Part shown: one piece after another, positions 33,040 to 42,354 of the stretch
How positions within the stretch are numbered: position 1 is the first letter of the stretch
Layout: each line of letters starts with the position of its first letter
Assembly (NCBI RefSeq): GCF_000165735.1
Contig: NZ_GL538208.1
Location: 746,074-810,073, forward strand
Direction: 5' to 3'
Length of the DNA stretch: 64,000 nucleotides
DNA from: Megasphaera micronuciformis F0359
Lineage (GTDB): Bacteria > Bacillota > Negativicutes > Veillonellales > Megasphaeraceae
Made by a program: the position numbers and the translations under genes
The notes under the pieces: generated by a model
What the model saw: the letters and a program-made list of their open reading frames with translations, nothing else
What the model was told of the DNA's origin: nothing
Databases searched by the model: none

Positions 33040-34432
33040 CGGCTTTTTCTCCCTCCCGCTTTTTCACAGCAATCAAAGCTTGAATATACATGGCACATTC
33101 AATACGCTTTTTCTGAATCTTACAGCCCAACTCATAAGGCGTGTCTATACTGCCGCCGTACTTAATGTTATTGGCATGACAGCCGCCGCTGCAGAAAAAT
33201 TTAGCCCAACACTTGCAACATGTCGGTTTATTGAGTACATGCATATCTCGGAATAAGCGGGGCAGTTCCGTATTCGTTATGCCGTCGTATACACTGCCGA
33301 TAGCATATTCTTCCTGTCCGACAAACTGATGACAGGGATATATATCTCCGTTCGGAACCACGCACATATATTCATGGCCTGCACCGCAACCGCGCAAACG
33401 CTTGGCAATACAGGGGCCTCGATATAAGTCCATAATGAAGTGATAGTAAATAACGGGGCGACTACTAAAATAGCGTTCCAAATAAAAATCCGTCAAATTT
33501 TCGTATTCTTCATCGATACGTTTTAAATCCGACTCGTCGATAGCATACGACAGGTCATCGCCGACAACCGGTTCCATGGACAGGCCGTCAAAACCCAAAT
33601 CTGCCATATGCTCTACATCAGCCGTGAAATCAAGGTTATATTTCGTATACGTACCGCGCACATAATATTCTTCCCCGTTTCTTCCGGATACGGCATGTTG
33701 CAGGTTCTTAACAATTCTTTTATAAGAGCCGTGACCGCCTGCATCGGGACGCATACGATTATGAACATCCTCTCGGCCGTCCAGGCTGAGAATCAGACTG
33801 ATATGATTATCTGTTAAATATGTAATTTTTTCTTCATCCAATAAAAGCCCGTTTGTCGTCAGAGAAAGTTTAAATACCTTATTATGCAACTTTTCCTGTT
33901 TTCGTATATATTCAATGGTCTGTTTGACGACCCCGAAATTCATAAGCGGTTCGCCGCCGAAAAAATCCACTTCACAATGCTGCCGCTTGCCTGCCGAACT
34001 TTCAATCAGCAGATCGATAGCTCTTTTAGCCACATCAAAACTCATTAATTCTCGTTTATTCGTGTCATAATCGCCTTGAGAGGCAAAACAGTATTTACAA
34101 CGAAGATTACAATCATGAGCTATATTCAGGCATAAGGATTTTACAACCGGTTTTTCATCGGCTACGACCTTAAAAGACTCGCACATGGGCGCAAAAAGCA
34201 TTTCCGCCTTAATCAACTCGTCAAGTTCGTCCATCGTTTCCGTTAGTTCATCGTGTGTATACGTTCCTTCAAGGGCAGTATACACCGCTTCTTTATTGTT
34301 ACCCTTATACGTATCCAAAACATCGTAAGCCAGCTTATCGATTACATTGACAATACCGCTGTTAACATCGAGTAACATATATAACCCTTTCATAATATAT
34401 TTATGAATCATGGGTTGAATCTTTTCCGCCAT
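33032..34432 (-). CDS. scfB: SCIFF peptide maturase (radical SAM/SPASM)
   Basis: 466 residues. Begins like known SCIFF maturases (IHKYIMKGLYMLLDVNSGIVNVIDKLAYDV, RiPP recognition region). Radical SAM motif CNLRCKYC at about 108-115, and a C-terminal SPASM/auxiliary cluster region with CCKCWAKFFCSGGCHANN. By family it makes thioether cross-links between Cys sulfurs and alpha-carbons in the precursor ScfA. Follows scfA after 63 bases that include a terminator-like hairpin. Confidence 0.93.
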   Translation of the reverse strand: MAEKIQPMIHKYIMKGLYMLLDVNSGIVNVIDKLAYDVLDTYKGNNKEAVYTALEGTYTHDELTETMDELDELIKAEMLFAPMCESFKVVADEKPVVKSLCLNIAHDCNLRCKYCFASQGDYDTNKRELMSFDVAKRAIDLLIESSAGKRQHCEVDFFGGEPLMNFGVVKQTIEYIRKQEKLHNKVFKLSLTTNGLLLDEEKITYLTDNHISLILSLDGREDVHNRMRPDAGGHGSYKRIVKNLQHAVSGRNGEEYYVRGTYTKYNLDFTADVEHMADLGFDGLSMEPVVGDDLSYAIDESDLKRIDEEYENLTDFYLERYFSSRPVIYYHFIMDLYRGPCIAKRLRGCGAGHEYMCVVPNGDIYPCHQFVGQEEYAIGSVYDGITNTELPRLFRDMHVLNKPTCCKCWAKFFCSGGCHANNIKYGGSIDTPYELGCKIQKKRIECAMYIQALIAVKKREGEKAGE

Positions 34433-34445
34433 TTTTCCTCCACAT

Positions 34446-34479
34446 AAAAAGAATACCCTTTACCTGGTCGGTAAAGGGT
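34446..34479 (-). terminator. Attenuator/terminator between scfA and scfB
   Basis: 10-bp perfect helix ACCCTTTACC/GGTAAAGGGT (34455-34464 with 34470-34479), then on the minus strand ATTC and T5 (34446-34450). Likely lowers scfB expression relative to the peptide gene by partial termination. Confidence 0.75.
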
Positions 34480-34495
34480 GTCCCCTCTTAATTAC

Positions 34496-34636
34496 TTATT
34501 TTGTGCAAACCTGGTTACCTACAGTGCAAGACGTTTTGCATGCGGACTGGCAGGATGTTTGGCATTCGCTGCAACCTGCATGTTGAGCCGTCTTCTGAAT
34601 GGATTCGGTATTAATGGTAATAATGTGTTTTGCCAT
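34496..34636 (-). CDS. scfA: SCIFF (six-cysteine) ribosomal peptide precursor
   Basis: 46 residues, too short for most gene finders. N-terminal leader AKHIITINTESIQKTAQHAG, then Cys at 22, 25, 29, 33, 37 and 44 with the hallmark order GCSECQTSCQSACKTSC. This is the six-Cys-in-forty-five peptide found beside ScfB maturases. Shine-Dalgarno GAGGTG precedes the ATG. The mature function of SCIFF is not known. Confidence 0.95.
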   Translation of the reverse strand: MAKHIITINTESIQKTAQHAGCSECQTSCQSACKTSCTVGNQVCTK

Positions 34637-34699
34637 ATCGGTTCACCTCGCTATCAATATCTGTTGTATTATAGCATATAATCGGCACGTCTACAATCA

Positions 34700-35095
34700 C
34701 TATAACAGACGTAATTGCTTAAATTGGAAATCCTTACTCATCGTAATTACGACGGCACGATTATCAAAAATTTCGTTAGTCGCAAAAAAGACATCAAAGT
34801 CTCCGTTATAAGTCATATAAACAGAATTAATCCGTTCCAGGCTGGCACGAATTTGCTCGGCCGTCATTTCCGGCTCACCGTCATTCAGCCAATGTTCATT
34901 TTTAAACTTGGCAATAAGCGGTGCATGAGCCGCTACGCGCGGTCGATGTGCAAGTATCCATTCCCATACGCTCTTACCGTATCGACGGGCCTCTTTTTCC
35001 TTACCTTCTTCCAAGCCTTCAAGAACGACCAGTACGGGATTCCCGTTGACGAGAATCTCATCCATATAACTGCCTTTGACATACCGTAAGCTCAT
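34700..35095 (-). CDS. Conserved-looking hypothetical protein
   Basis: 131 residues, soluble. Contains a GYKGSVWEWIL-like helix (YGKSVWEWILAHRP), a central acidic stretch and a C-terminal YMTYNGDFDVFFATNEIFDNRAVVI segment that looks like a small alpha/beta domain. No motif I can tie to a function. Two possible starts, 35095 and 35065 (MDEILVNGN). It ends 64 bases before scfA on the same strand. I make no functional claim. Confidence 0.6.
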   Translation of the reverse strand: MSLRYVKGSYMDEILVNGNPVLVVLEGLEEGKEKEARRYGKSVWEWILAHRPRVAAHAPLIAKFKNEHWLNDGEPEMTAEQIRASLERINSVYMTYNGDFDVFFATNEIFDNRAVVITMSKDFQFKQLRLL

Positions 35096-35180
35096 AGCAT
35101 AAACCTCCGTAAGAGATATTTCTTGCTTGACCGTCTGTCTAACAGGATGTCTTTATCTTACTCTATGTTCTTTTTCCCTG

Positions 35181-35828
35181 TCAATGAATGGAACGAACTC
35201 TCACAGTTGACGACGGACAGATATCGTTTTGGAAGCAATCCTCACATAAGGGTTTACGAGCCTTGCAAATTCTTCTGCCGTGCCAGATCAGCCAATGATG
35301 AGCCCGGCTCCACCATTCAACGGGGATGGCTTTTTGCAGACCCTTTTCCACACTGTCGGGCGTCGTACCGACAGCCAGCTGCATGCGATTAGCAACACGA
35401 AACACATGAGTATCCACAGCAATAGCCGGCGTATCGTAAAGAACGCTGACAAGCACATTGGCCGTCTTACGCCCTACACCGGGAAGTTTCACTAATTCAT
35501 CAAAGGTCTTAGGCACTTCCCCCTGATACTCTTCACATAAAATACGACAGGTTGCCGATAGGTTCTTGGCCTTGCTGTGATAAAGACCGCAAGTCTTTAT
35601 TTTTTCTTCCAGCCCGTCAATTCCCAAGGTCAACATTTTTTCGGGAGAAGCGTATTCCGGAAACAACCCGGCAGTTACAATATTCACGCGTTCATCCGTA
35701 CACTGAGCCGATAAGACAACAGCCACCAAAAGTTCAAAAGGCGACTGATATATAAGTGCAGGCTTCATGATTCCGTATGTATCTTGAAAGCGTTGCAACA
35801 TCTCTTGTTTTTTCTTTTTTGTAATCAC
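35181..35828 (-). CDS. nth: Endonuclease III
   Basis: About 215 residues from the GTG at 35828, which has AGAGAG upstream; a longer TTG start at 35864 adds 12 atypical residues. HhH motif LPGVGRKTANVL with the catalytic Lys, catalytic Asp in VDTHVFRVANR, and the [4Fe-4S] ligands C-x6-C-x2-C-x5-C at the C-terminus. It removes oxidised pyrimidines and cuts the abasic site in base excision repair. Confidence 0.95.
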   Translation of the reverse strand: MITKKKKQEMLQRFQDTYGIMKPALIYQSPFELLVAVVLSAQCTDERVNIVTAGLFPEYASPEKMLTLGIDGLEEKIKTCGLYHSKAKNLSATCRILCEEYQGEVPKTFDELVKLPGVGRKTANVLVSVLYDTPAIAVDTHVFRVANRMQLAVGTTPDSVEKGLQKAIPVEWWSRAHHWLIWHGRRICKARKPLCEDCFQNDICPSSTVRVRSIH

Positions 35829-36198
35829 TTTGTCAACTCTCTTTCCGCAACATATAACGGGCAAATTTTTATAAAATCGCCCCTTTCATACTGCCGGTTT
35901 TTATTATAACACATTGCAACCATAGCAAGAGATGGTTAATAATGTTGCTTTTTTTGCAATCAACTTACTTATTTTTCTTATTTTTTATTATTAATTAATA
36001 TTTATTATCATATTTTTAAGATCAATATAGTTTGCAGTGTGAGAAAACTTCTTTATAAAGATATTCAACAGATTTTTACTTTTTTTATAAAAGAGAAGGA
36101 CTCTTATTAACGCTCTTAATTGCAAAAATTGAAGAAACTCATTCATTATGATATATTTTATTTAAAGAATCGTTATTTATTAAAAAGAGGTGTTGAAA
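35829..36198. other. AT-rich intergenic region between nth and the CCG protein
   Basis: About 370 bases (the first 36 are an alternative nth start), very AT-rich, without a gene. A promoter for the plus-strand gene is seen at 36129-36157 (TTGAAG, 17 bases, TATATT). Nothing else could be named. Confidence 0.6.
36129..36157 (+). promoter_or_regulatory. Promoter of the CCG-cysteine gene
   Basis: TTGAAG (36129-36134), 17 bases, TATATT (36152-36157), 42 bases before the ATG at 36199. Confidence 0.6.
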
Positions 36199-36603
36199 AT
36201 GGATACATTAGATAACTTAACCCAATTTCCTATTTATTTTGCTCCCGGCTGTAAGCTGCTTCAATTAGAGCCCAAGATGACATCAAAAGTCTACGATTAC
36301 CTGCACAAGCTCTTCGGCAATATCAATTTATATACTCGTTGCTGTGGACTTGACGATGCAACCCAACAGGAAGAAGAAGCCGTATTTATTACGCTCTGTG
36401 ATTCGTGCTTTAAAGTATACGGCGATACGTATGCCAATCTGCATATGCGAGATTTCTGGGAAGTATACGACGAATATAAGTCCATCTATCCTTTAGAAAA
36501 TGAAGCAGAAGTACGCGAGGCTTTACAGCATACCATGGTAGGCGTATATCCTAAAGAAGGTATCAAGGCCTGGTTCAGCAACTTCTCATCAAAACGAGCA
36601 TAA
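36199..36603 (+). CDS. Small single-CCG-domain cysteine protein
   Basis: 134 residues from the ATG at 36199, with GAGG 8 bases upstream. The Cys pattern PGC (18), CCG (48-49) and CDSC (67, 70) matches the order seen in the CCG domain of heterodisulfide reductase HdrB, GlpC and LutA subunits (PGC...CCG...CxxC), where it holds a [4Fe-4S] cluster, but spacing is shorter and only one domain is present. No flavin or ferredoxin neighbour. It is a lone plus-strand gene with its own promoter and terminator. Likely cluster-binding; function unknown. Confidence 0.65.
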   Translation: MDTLDNLTQFPIYFAPGCKLLQLEPKMTSKVYDYLHKLFGNINLYTRCCGLDDATQQEEEAVFITLCDSCFKVYGDTYANLHMRDFWEVYDEYKSIYPLENEAEVREALQHTMVGVYPKEGIKAWFSNFSSKRA

Positions 36604-36638
36604 AAAGAAGGTTCTGCACAATGCAGAACCTTCTTTTT
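36602..36638. terminator. Shared terminator of the CCG gene and fchA
   Basis: Perfect 17-bp inverted repeat AAAAAGAAGGTTCTGCA with a 3-base loop, T5 on both strands, between converging genes. Confidence 0.9.
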
Positions 36639-37253
36639 CTATCGGCGTTTTTTATAAAGTGACTCTATAAGCCTTTCCTGTCCGTCGGCACGACTTTCAA
36701 AATCGGAAATAATGGACAATGTCCTATACACATAAGCACCGTCATTAATAGACTGTAAATTTACACGAACGCTGTAAAAAGCCGCCCGCATAGCCGCTCT
36801 GGCATTCATGGCAGCTATAACTCCGTCCGTAACGGCCCAAATATTACCGTGCTCGACAACTTGTCGAGCCATGGTCAGCAAAGGAAAAATATCCTGCCCC
36901 AATGTCAAAGGCACCTCAGCCGCTTCTTTAAACGCCGCTTGAACCGCTTCCGCCCGTCCTTTTTCTTCCTTCGGTCGCCGTAAGGTTTCCATAAGGGAAG
37001 AAAATGCGGCCGCATCAGCATCAGCAGCCTGCAAATACAATTTTCTCAAAGAAGGCAACTGTGATTTCATAGAAATCATTCGACCTTGCACCTCTTCATA
37101 TCCTTTTTTATCAATCGTCAAATTAATGACCATTTCAATAAGGGCCGCGGCCGAAGCTGCCGTAACGGCGGCAATACTCCCGCCGCCCGGCACGGGAGCG
37201 GACGATGCCGTTTGATCTAAAAATTCACGTACGGATAAATCTTCTATTCCCAT
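36639..37253 (-). CDS. fchA: Formimidoyltetrahydrofolate cyclodeaminase-family protein
   Basis: About 204 residues from the ATG at 37253, which matches the family start (MGIEDLSVREFLDQTASSAP). Conserved PVPGGGSIAAVTAASAAAL. Stands alone, not fused to a formiminotransferase as in mammalian FTCD. In one-carbon metabolism this family includes methenyl-THF cyclohydrolase/cyclodeaminase. It starts 4 bases after fhs ends, and both are under the ZTP riboswitch. Confidence 0.85.
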   Translation of the reverse strand: MGIEDLSVREFLDQTASSAPVPGGGSIAAVTAASAAALIEMVINLTIDKKGYEEVQGRMISMKSQLPSLRKLYLQAADADAAAFSSLMETLRRPKEEKGRAEAVQAAFKEAAEVPLTLGQDIFPLLTMARQVVEHGNIWAVTDGVIAAMNARAAMRAAFYSVRVNLQSINDGAYVYRTLSIISDFESRADGQERLIESLYKKRR

Positions 37254-37257
37254 GGTT

Positions 37258-38937
37258 TTAGAAGAGCCCTGTAATATTTCCTTTTTCATCAATATCCATC
37301 CTGTTCGCCGCCGGCACCTTGGGCAGTCCCGGCATAGTCATAATATTACCCGTCTCGCAAACAATAAAGCCTGCGCCGGTACATACACGCACATCTTTGA
37401 CCGTTACATAAAAGTTTTCAGGTGCGCCTAAAAGGTCGGCGTTGTCAGACAAAGAATACTGCGTCTTAGCGACACATACGGGCATCTTATCCAACCCGAA
37501 AGCTTCGAGTTCCTTTACCTGTTTTTGAGCCTTCCCTTCAAAGATCACGCCTTTACCGCCGTAAATGCGAGTCACTATTTTTTCCAGTTTTTCGGGAATC
37601 GTTTCATTTACGTCATATAAAGGGCAATAAGGACTTGCATCTTTTTCCATTAAGGGCAGCAATAAGTTGGCCATATCTTTGCCGCCTTCGCCGCCTTCAG
37701 CCCAGCAGTCATTTAAAGCTACAGGCACACCGTAGTCCTCACACAAGCGAGTGAGAGTTTCCAACTCCGCATCCGTATCGGAAAGGAAGCGATTGATTCC
37801 TACTACTACGGGCACATTGAAAATACGCATATTCTCAATGTGTTTCGCCAAGTTGGCAAACCCGGCTTCTAAAGCCTTCACATTTTCTTCCTGTAAGTCC
37901 GCCTTCTTTACTCCTCCATGCATCTTTAATGCTCTGACAGTTGCTACAATAACTACTGCCGACGGTTTAATATGCCCGAAACGACATTTTATATCCATAA
38001 ACTTTTCAGCCCCTAAATCGGCACCGAAACCGGCTTCCGTTACTGCAATTTCACCCATTTTCATAGCCAGTTTCGTCGCAATAACGGAATTACAACCGTG
38101 GGCAATATTGGCAAAAGGCCCGCCGTGAACTAACGCCGGTGTTTGTTCCGTTGTCTGTACCAAGTTCGGCTTAATAGCATCCTTCATAACAACGGCCATG
38201 GCCCCGGCTACACCTAACTGTCCGGCTGTTACCAAATTGCCGTCCAAATCATAGGCTACCGTAATTTTAGCCATCCGTTGTTTTAAATCTTCCAAATCTT
38301 CAGCCAAGCACAAGACGGCCATGATTTCCGACGCAACGGTAATCATAAAATGATCTTCACGCGGAAAACCGCATACCTTACCGCCTAAGCCTATAGTCAA
38401 ATTACGCAATGCCCGATCATTCATATCAAGGACCCGCTTCCAAATGACACGACGCACGTCAATACGCAATTCATTGCCTTGATGTACATGATTATCAATG
38501 GCTGCGGCTAACAAATTATTTGTCGTAGTAATGGCATGCATATCGCCCGTAAAGTGAAGATTTATATCTTCCATAGGCAAGACCTGAGAATACCCGCCTC
38601 CGGCCGCACCGCCTTTAATCCCGAAAACCGGTCCTAAAGAAGGCTCGCGCATAGCTACAACAGCCTTATGCCCCAAGCGGTTAAAAGCCTGAGCCAAGCC
38701 GATAGTAGTCATGGATTTCCCTTCACCTGCCGGCGTCGGGTTAATAGCTGTAACCAGGACCAATTTACCGTCCGGTCGACTCTGTAATCGACGAATAGCA
38801 TCAAAAGAGACCTTCGCCTTATATTTTCCGTACAATTCCAAATCATCTGCCGTAAGTCCCACTTGTTCGGCAATTTCCGTAATCGGTTTTAACTCAGTTT
38901 GCTGTGCAATTTCGATATCGCTTAATACAGGTTTCAT
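37258..38937 (-). CDS. fhs: Formate-tetrahydrofolate ligase
   Basis: 559 residues, standard. P-loop-type ATP site [18 protein letters not shown] at about 68-85, [22 protein letters not shown] at about 99-120, C-terminal [12 protein letters not shown]. Makes 10-formyl-THF from formate and THF, feeding purine synthesis. Preceded by a ZTP-type riboswitch. Confidence 0.96.
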   Translation of the reverse strand: MKPVLSDIEIAQQTELKPITEIAEQVGLTADDLELYGKYKAKVSFDAIRRLQSRPDGKLVLVTAINPTPAGEGKSMTTIGLAQAFNRLGHKAVVAMREPSLGPVFGIKGGAAGGGYSQVLPMEDINLHFTGDMHAITTTNNLLAAAIDNHVHQGNELRIDVRRVIWKRVLDMNDRALRNLTIGLGGKVCGFPREDHFMITVASEIMAVLCLAEDLEDLKQRMAKITVAYDLDGNLVTAGQLGVAGAMAVVMKDAIKPNLVQTTEQTPALVHGGPFANIAHGCNSVIATKLAMKMGEIAVTEAGFGADLGAEKFMDIKCRFGHIKPSAVVIVATVRALKMHGGVKKADLQEENVKALEAGFANLAKHIENMRIFNVPVVVGINRFLSDTDAELETLTRLCEDYGVPVALNDCWAEGGEGGKDMANLLLPLMEKDASPYCPLYDVNETIPEKLEKIVTRIYGGKGVIFEGKAQKQVKELEAFGLDKMPVCVAKTQYSLSDNADLLGAPENFYVTVKDVRVCTGAGFIVCETGNIMTMPGLPKVPAANRMDIDEKGNITGLF

Positions 38938-38973
38938 ATCCGTTACTCCTCATTTATATGTGGCAGGAGGCAT

Positions 38974-39064
38974 AAAAAATACCGACTCTGCCCGGAATCA
39001 TTGCCCAGACGGTCGGCTAAAATGGATTATGCTCCCCGTGGTTGTTCCACTTCCGTCAGTTACA
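38974..39064 (-). promoter_or_regulatory. ZTP (pfl) riboswitch with terminator platform
   Basis: Read on the minus strand: AACTGACGG, then a TGG...CCA hairpin followed by CGGGGAGC, then GCCGACCGTCTGGGCA. These are the conserved blocks of the pfl motif, which senses the purine intermediates ZMP/ZTP. The second block overlaps a terminator helix CCGAC..TCTG/CAGA.TCGG (38982-38995 with 39003-39016) with T6 (38975-38980). Ligand binding would prevent termination and turn on fhs and fchA when 10-formyl-THF is scarce. Confidence 0.88.
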
Positions 39065-39222
39065 TAACCTTATATTATTATACCTGTCGCTCCTTTCCTT
39101 TGTCAAACGGTACAGTTATAAGATACATAACAATTAGACATGTATAGGCGGATACTTTTGCATTCTCATTCCCCTATCTCAACGGTACGTATCCGCATAT
39201 GACGAGTTCTTATTTTACAAAA

Positions 39223-39267
39223 ATAACGTTGAAGTCGCCATCTCTTTGATACCGACTTCAACGTTAT
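39223..39267 (-). terminator. Terminator of the recJ-aspS run
   Basis: Perfect 15-bp repeat ATAACGTTGAAGTCG (39223-39237 with 39253-39267) after aspS; on the minus strand it runs into T5. A second repeat GCGGATAC/GTATCCGC (39149-39156 with 39189-39196) lies nearby and has no clear role. Confidence 0.82.
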
Positions 39268-39290
39268 GATAGAAGCACTGTTATGTGTTA

Positions 39291-41090
39291 TTATTTTTTG
39301 ACCAAATCCTGAGCTACTTCAATATGAAGTTCGCGCAGCTGTCTCGGTGCTACTTCCGAAGGTGCTTCGCTCATGGGATCAATAGCATTTTGCGTCTTCG
39401 GGAAAGCAATAACGTCGCGAATGGACTTTCTCTTGAGCATCAGCATAATCATGCGATCCAAGCCGAAAGCCAAACCTCCGTGAGGAGGGGCTCCGTATTC
39501 GAAGGCTCTGAGAAGGAAGCCGAACTTCTGCTTCGCTTCTTCATCCGTAAGTCCGATAGCCTTGAATACGCGTTGTTGAATATCGGGTTGGTAAATACGT
39601 AAAGAACCGCCACCCAATTCAACACCGTTCAAGACCAGGTCATAGGCCTTTGCATACACTTTTGATTGGTCCGTTTCCAATTTGTCCAAGTCTTCGTCGC
39701 GCGGAGCCGTAAACGGATGGTGCATTGCCGTGTAACGCTTTTCTTCTTCGTCATATTCAAACATGGGGAAATCGACAACCCATGTAAACGCAAAGGCATT
39801 TTCATCAATAATGCCCGTGCGGCGAGCCATTTCTTTACGCAATTCACCCAAAGCGGCTGCTACAACAGACGGTTTATCGGCAATCATGAGAACCAAGTCA
39901 CCCGTTTCACTGCCGCAAGCTTCGCCGATAGCTTTTAATGTATCTTCACCGAGGAATTTTTTTACCTGAGACTTCATGCCCTCTTCCGCAAAGGCAATCC
40001 AAGCCAATCCCTTAGCTCCGTAGGTAGAAACATATTCAACCAAACCGTCCAATTCACGACGGGGAATACCGGCATACCCTTTAACGTTAATAGCCTTAAC
40101 TTGACCGCCGGCATCAACGACATTACGGAAGACCTTGAATTCCGTATCCTTTACGAGTTCCGTAATATCTTTGAACTTCATGTCAAAACGCAAGTCCGGT
40201 TTATCAGAACCGTAGTTTTCCATAGCATAGTCCCAAGTCATGCGCTGAATCGGACCGGGAATCTCATAACCGAGAGCCTGTTTGAATACATACCCGATCA
40301 TTTCTTCCGTCAACTGTAAAATATCTTCCTGACTCATAAAAGACATTTCCATATCGAGCTGTGTAAATTCAGGTTGTCTGTCGGCACGCAAATCTTCATC
40401 GCGGAAACAACGTGCAATTTGATAATACCGATCCATGCCGGAGATCATCAACAGCTGTTTAAAAATCTGCGGTGACTGGGGCAAAGCGTAGAATTTCCCT
40501 TCGTTGACACGGCTCGGTACGAGGTAATCGCGTGCCCCTTCAGGCGTACTTTTACAAAGTTCGGGAGTTTCAATGTCGATAAAGCCGTGCTGATTGAGGA
40601 AATCACGCATAGCATGCTTTACCTTATTTCTCATAATCAGGTTGTTCTGCATTTCCGGACGACGCAAGTCGAGGTAGCGGTATTGGAGACGTATCTTTTC
40701 ATCTACGTCAATATTATCTTCAATATAGAAGGGCGGTGTTTTGGATGTGTTCAAAATTCGTAATTCTTCACAACGAATTTCGATTTTGCCGGTTTTCATC
40801 TTTTCGTTTATTGTCGCTTCATCACGCATGCGGACAATACCGCGAACAACGAGGACATATTCCGTACGAACCTGTTCCGCTTTGTCAAACGATTCCTTTT
40901 CATAGTCCGGCGAAGCAACGACCTGTATAATACCCGTACGGTCTCGTAAGTCGATAAAAATCAAACCGCCGTGATCGCGACGACGTTCAACCCAACCGCA
41001 CAATACGACTTCTTTTCCCTGATCCTCTTCTGTTACGGCCGCACAATAATGAGAGCGGCTCAATCCTTCCATTGTATCCATTAAACTCAT
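39291..41090 (-). CDS. aspS: Aspartyl-tRNA synthetase (bacterial type)
   Basis: 599 residues. N-terminal OB anticodon-binding domain (VVLCGWVERRRDHGGLIFIDLRDR), class II motifs RYLDLRRPEMQ, motif 2 FRDEDLRADRQPEFTQLDME, GAD domain in the middle, motif 3 GGLAFGLDRMIML. The ATG overlaps hisS by 4 bases (ATGA). It charges tRNA-Asp; whether it also handles tRNA-Asn depends on a gatCAB operon not in the window. Confidence 0.96.
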   Translation of the reverse strand: MSLMDTMEGLSRSHYCAAVTEEDQGKEVVLCGWVERRRDHGGLIFIDLRDRTGIIQVVASPDYEKESFDKAEQVRTEYVLVVRGIVRMRDEATINEKMKTGKIEIRCEELRILNTSKTPPFYIEDNIDVDEKIRLQYRYLDLRRPEMQNNLIMRNKVKHAMRDFLNQHGFIDIETPELCKSTPEGARDYLVPSRVNEGKFYALPQSPQIFKQLLMISGMDRYYQIARCFRDEDLRADRQPEFTQLDMEMSFMSQEDILQLTEEMIGYVFKQALGYEIPGPIQRMTWDYAMENYGSDKPDLRFDMKFKDITELVKDTEFKVFRNVVDAGGQVKAINVKGYAGIPRRELDGLVEYVSTYGAKGLAWIAFAEEGMKSQVKKFLGEDTLKAIGEACGSETGDLVLMIADKPSVVAAALGELRKEMARRTGIIDENAFAFTWVVDFPMFEYDEEEKRYTAMHHPFTAPRDEDLDKLETDQSKVYAKAYDLVLNGVELGGGSLRIYQPDIQQRVFKAIGLTDEEAKQKFGFLLRAFEYGAPPHGGLAFGLDRMIMLMLKRKSIRDVIAFPKTQNAIDPMSEAPSEVAPRQLRELHIEVAQDLVKK

Positions 41091-42352
41091 CCCTTCTTCT
41101 TGCTTTCTATATATTCAACAACGTCGCCGAGGGCTACCGTTTCCTGCTCTTTCGTCTCCATATTGCGAATTTGTGCCTGTCCCTGTGCCAACTCGTCTTC
41201 GCCTATAATTACTGTAAAATCGGCATTTATCTTGTTGGCCGCCTTCATTTGTCCCTTCATACTGCGTCCGTTCGTATCGATTTCGGCATACAAACTCTTG
41301 GCACGCAAAGCTTGTTGCAAGATAAAGGCCTCTTTTCTCGCCTCATCGCCTAAGGCAACGATATAGGCGGGACGAAGCTCTTCAACGGGAGGCAACAGTC
41401 CTTGTTCCTTTAAGGTCAGCAACAGCCGTTCCATACCGACGGCAAAACCGATCCCCGGTACGGACGGGCCACCGATTTCTTCAATCAGTCCGTCATACCG
41501 CCCGCCTCCGCACACGGTACTTTGCGCCCCTAAGGGAGCGTACATGATTTCAAAGGCCGTCTTCGTATAATAATCAAGGCCGCGCACCAGTCGGGGGTCC
41601 TTTTCAAAGGAAATACCGATTCCCGTCAAATAGGACTGGACCTTCTCAAAATGTTCGGCACATTCTTCACATAAATAGTCCGTAATAAGGGGAACCCCTT
41701 CAGACAACATGCGTTCGCCGTCTTCTTTACAGTCCAGTACGCGCAAGGGATTCTTATCCAATCGCGACTTACAGTCGTCACACAATTCATCCCTCTTACC
41801 GTCAAAAAACTCGATAAGTTTTTGTCTGTACACGGGACGACACTTAGGGCAACCGACGGAATTCAAATGAAGTACCAAATCATTAAGACCCAATTCACGG
41901 AAGAGTTGGAAGGCCATGGCAATGATTTCCGCATCTACTGCCGGATCCTGAGAGCCTATCTCCTCTACGCCGAACTGGTTAAACTGACGATACCGACCGG
42001 CTTGCGGACGGTCATGTCGAAACATGGGTCCCATGTAATAAAACTTATGGACCTTCTGCTCCCCGTAAAGTTTATGTTCCAAATAAGCACGGACGACAGA
42101 AGCCGTATTTTCCGGTCTGAGCGTCATACTCCGACCGCCTCGGTCTTCAAAAGTATACATTTCTTTCGTAACGACGTCCGTCGTTTCACCGATACCCCTT
42201 AAAAATAATTCCGTACTCTCGAATATGGGGGTACGCACTTCGCCGAACCCGTAAATCCGGCATATACTTCTGATTTTCTCTTCAAGTTTCTGCCAGTCTC
42301 CCGTTTGTTCGGGCAAAAAATCCTGAGTTCCTCGCGGTGCCGTAATGGCCAT
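41087..42352 (-). CDS. hisS: Histidyl-tRNA synthetase
   Basis: About 421 residues. Class II motifs: TLRPENTASVVRAY, FRHDRPQAGRYRQFNQFG, and the His-specific RGLDYYTKTAFE with GGGRYDGLIEEIGG. C-terminal anticodon domain. ATG at 42352 is 10 bases after GGAG; a TTG at 42358 is possible. Coupled to hemZ upstream and aspS downstream. Confidence 0.95.
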   Translation of the reverse strand: MAITAPRGTQDFLPEQTGDWQKLEEKIRSICRIYGFGEVRTPIFESTELFLRGIGETTDVVTKEMYTFEDRGGRSMTLRPENTASVVRAYLEHKLYGEQKVHKFYYMGPMFRHDRPQAGRYRQFNQFGVEEIGSQDPAVDAEIIAMAFQLFRELGLNDLVLHLNSVGCPKCRPVYRQKLIEFFDGKRDELCDDCKSRLDKNPLRVLDCKEDGERMLSEGVPLITDYLCEECAEHFEKVQSYLTGIGISFEKDPRLVRGLDYYTKTAFEIMYAPLGAQSTVCGGGRYDGLIEEIGGPSVPGIGFAVGMERLLLTLKEQGLLPPVEELRPAYIVALGDEARKEAFILQQALRAKSLYAEIDTNGRSMKGQMKAANKINADFTVIIGEDELAQGQAQIRNMETKEQETVALGDVVEYIESKKKG

Positions 42353-42354
42353 TA

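Noticed and set aside
39149-39196. 8-bp repeat GCGGATAC/GTATCCGC near the aspS terminator
   Set aside because: Short arms, long loop and no T-run; it may be by chance and is not called a terminator.
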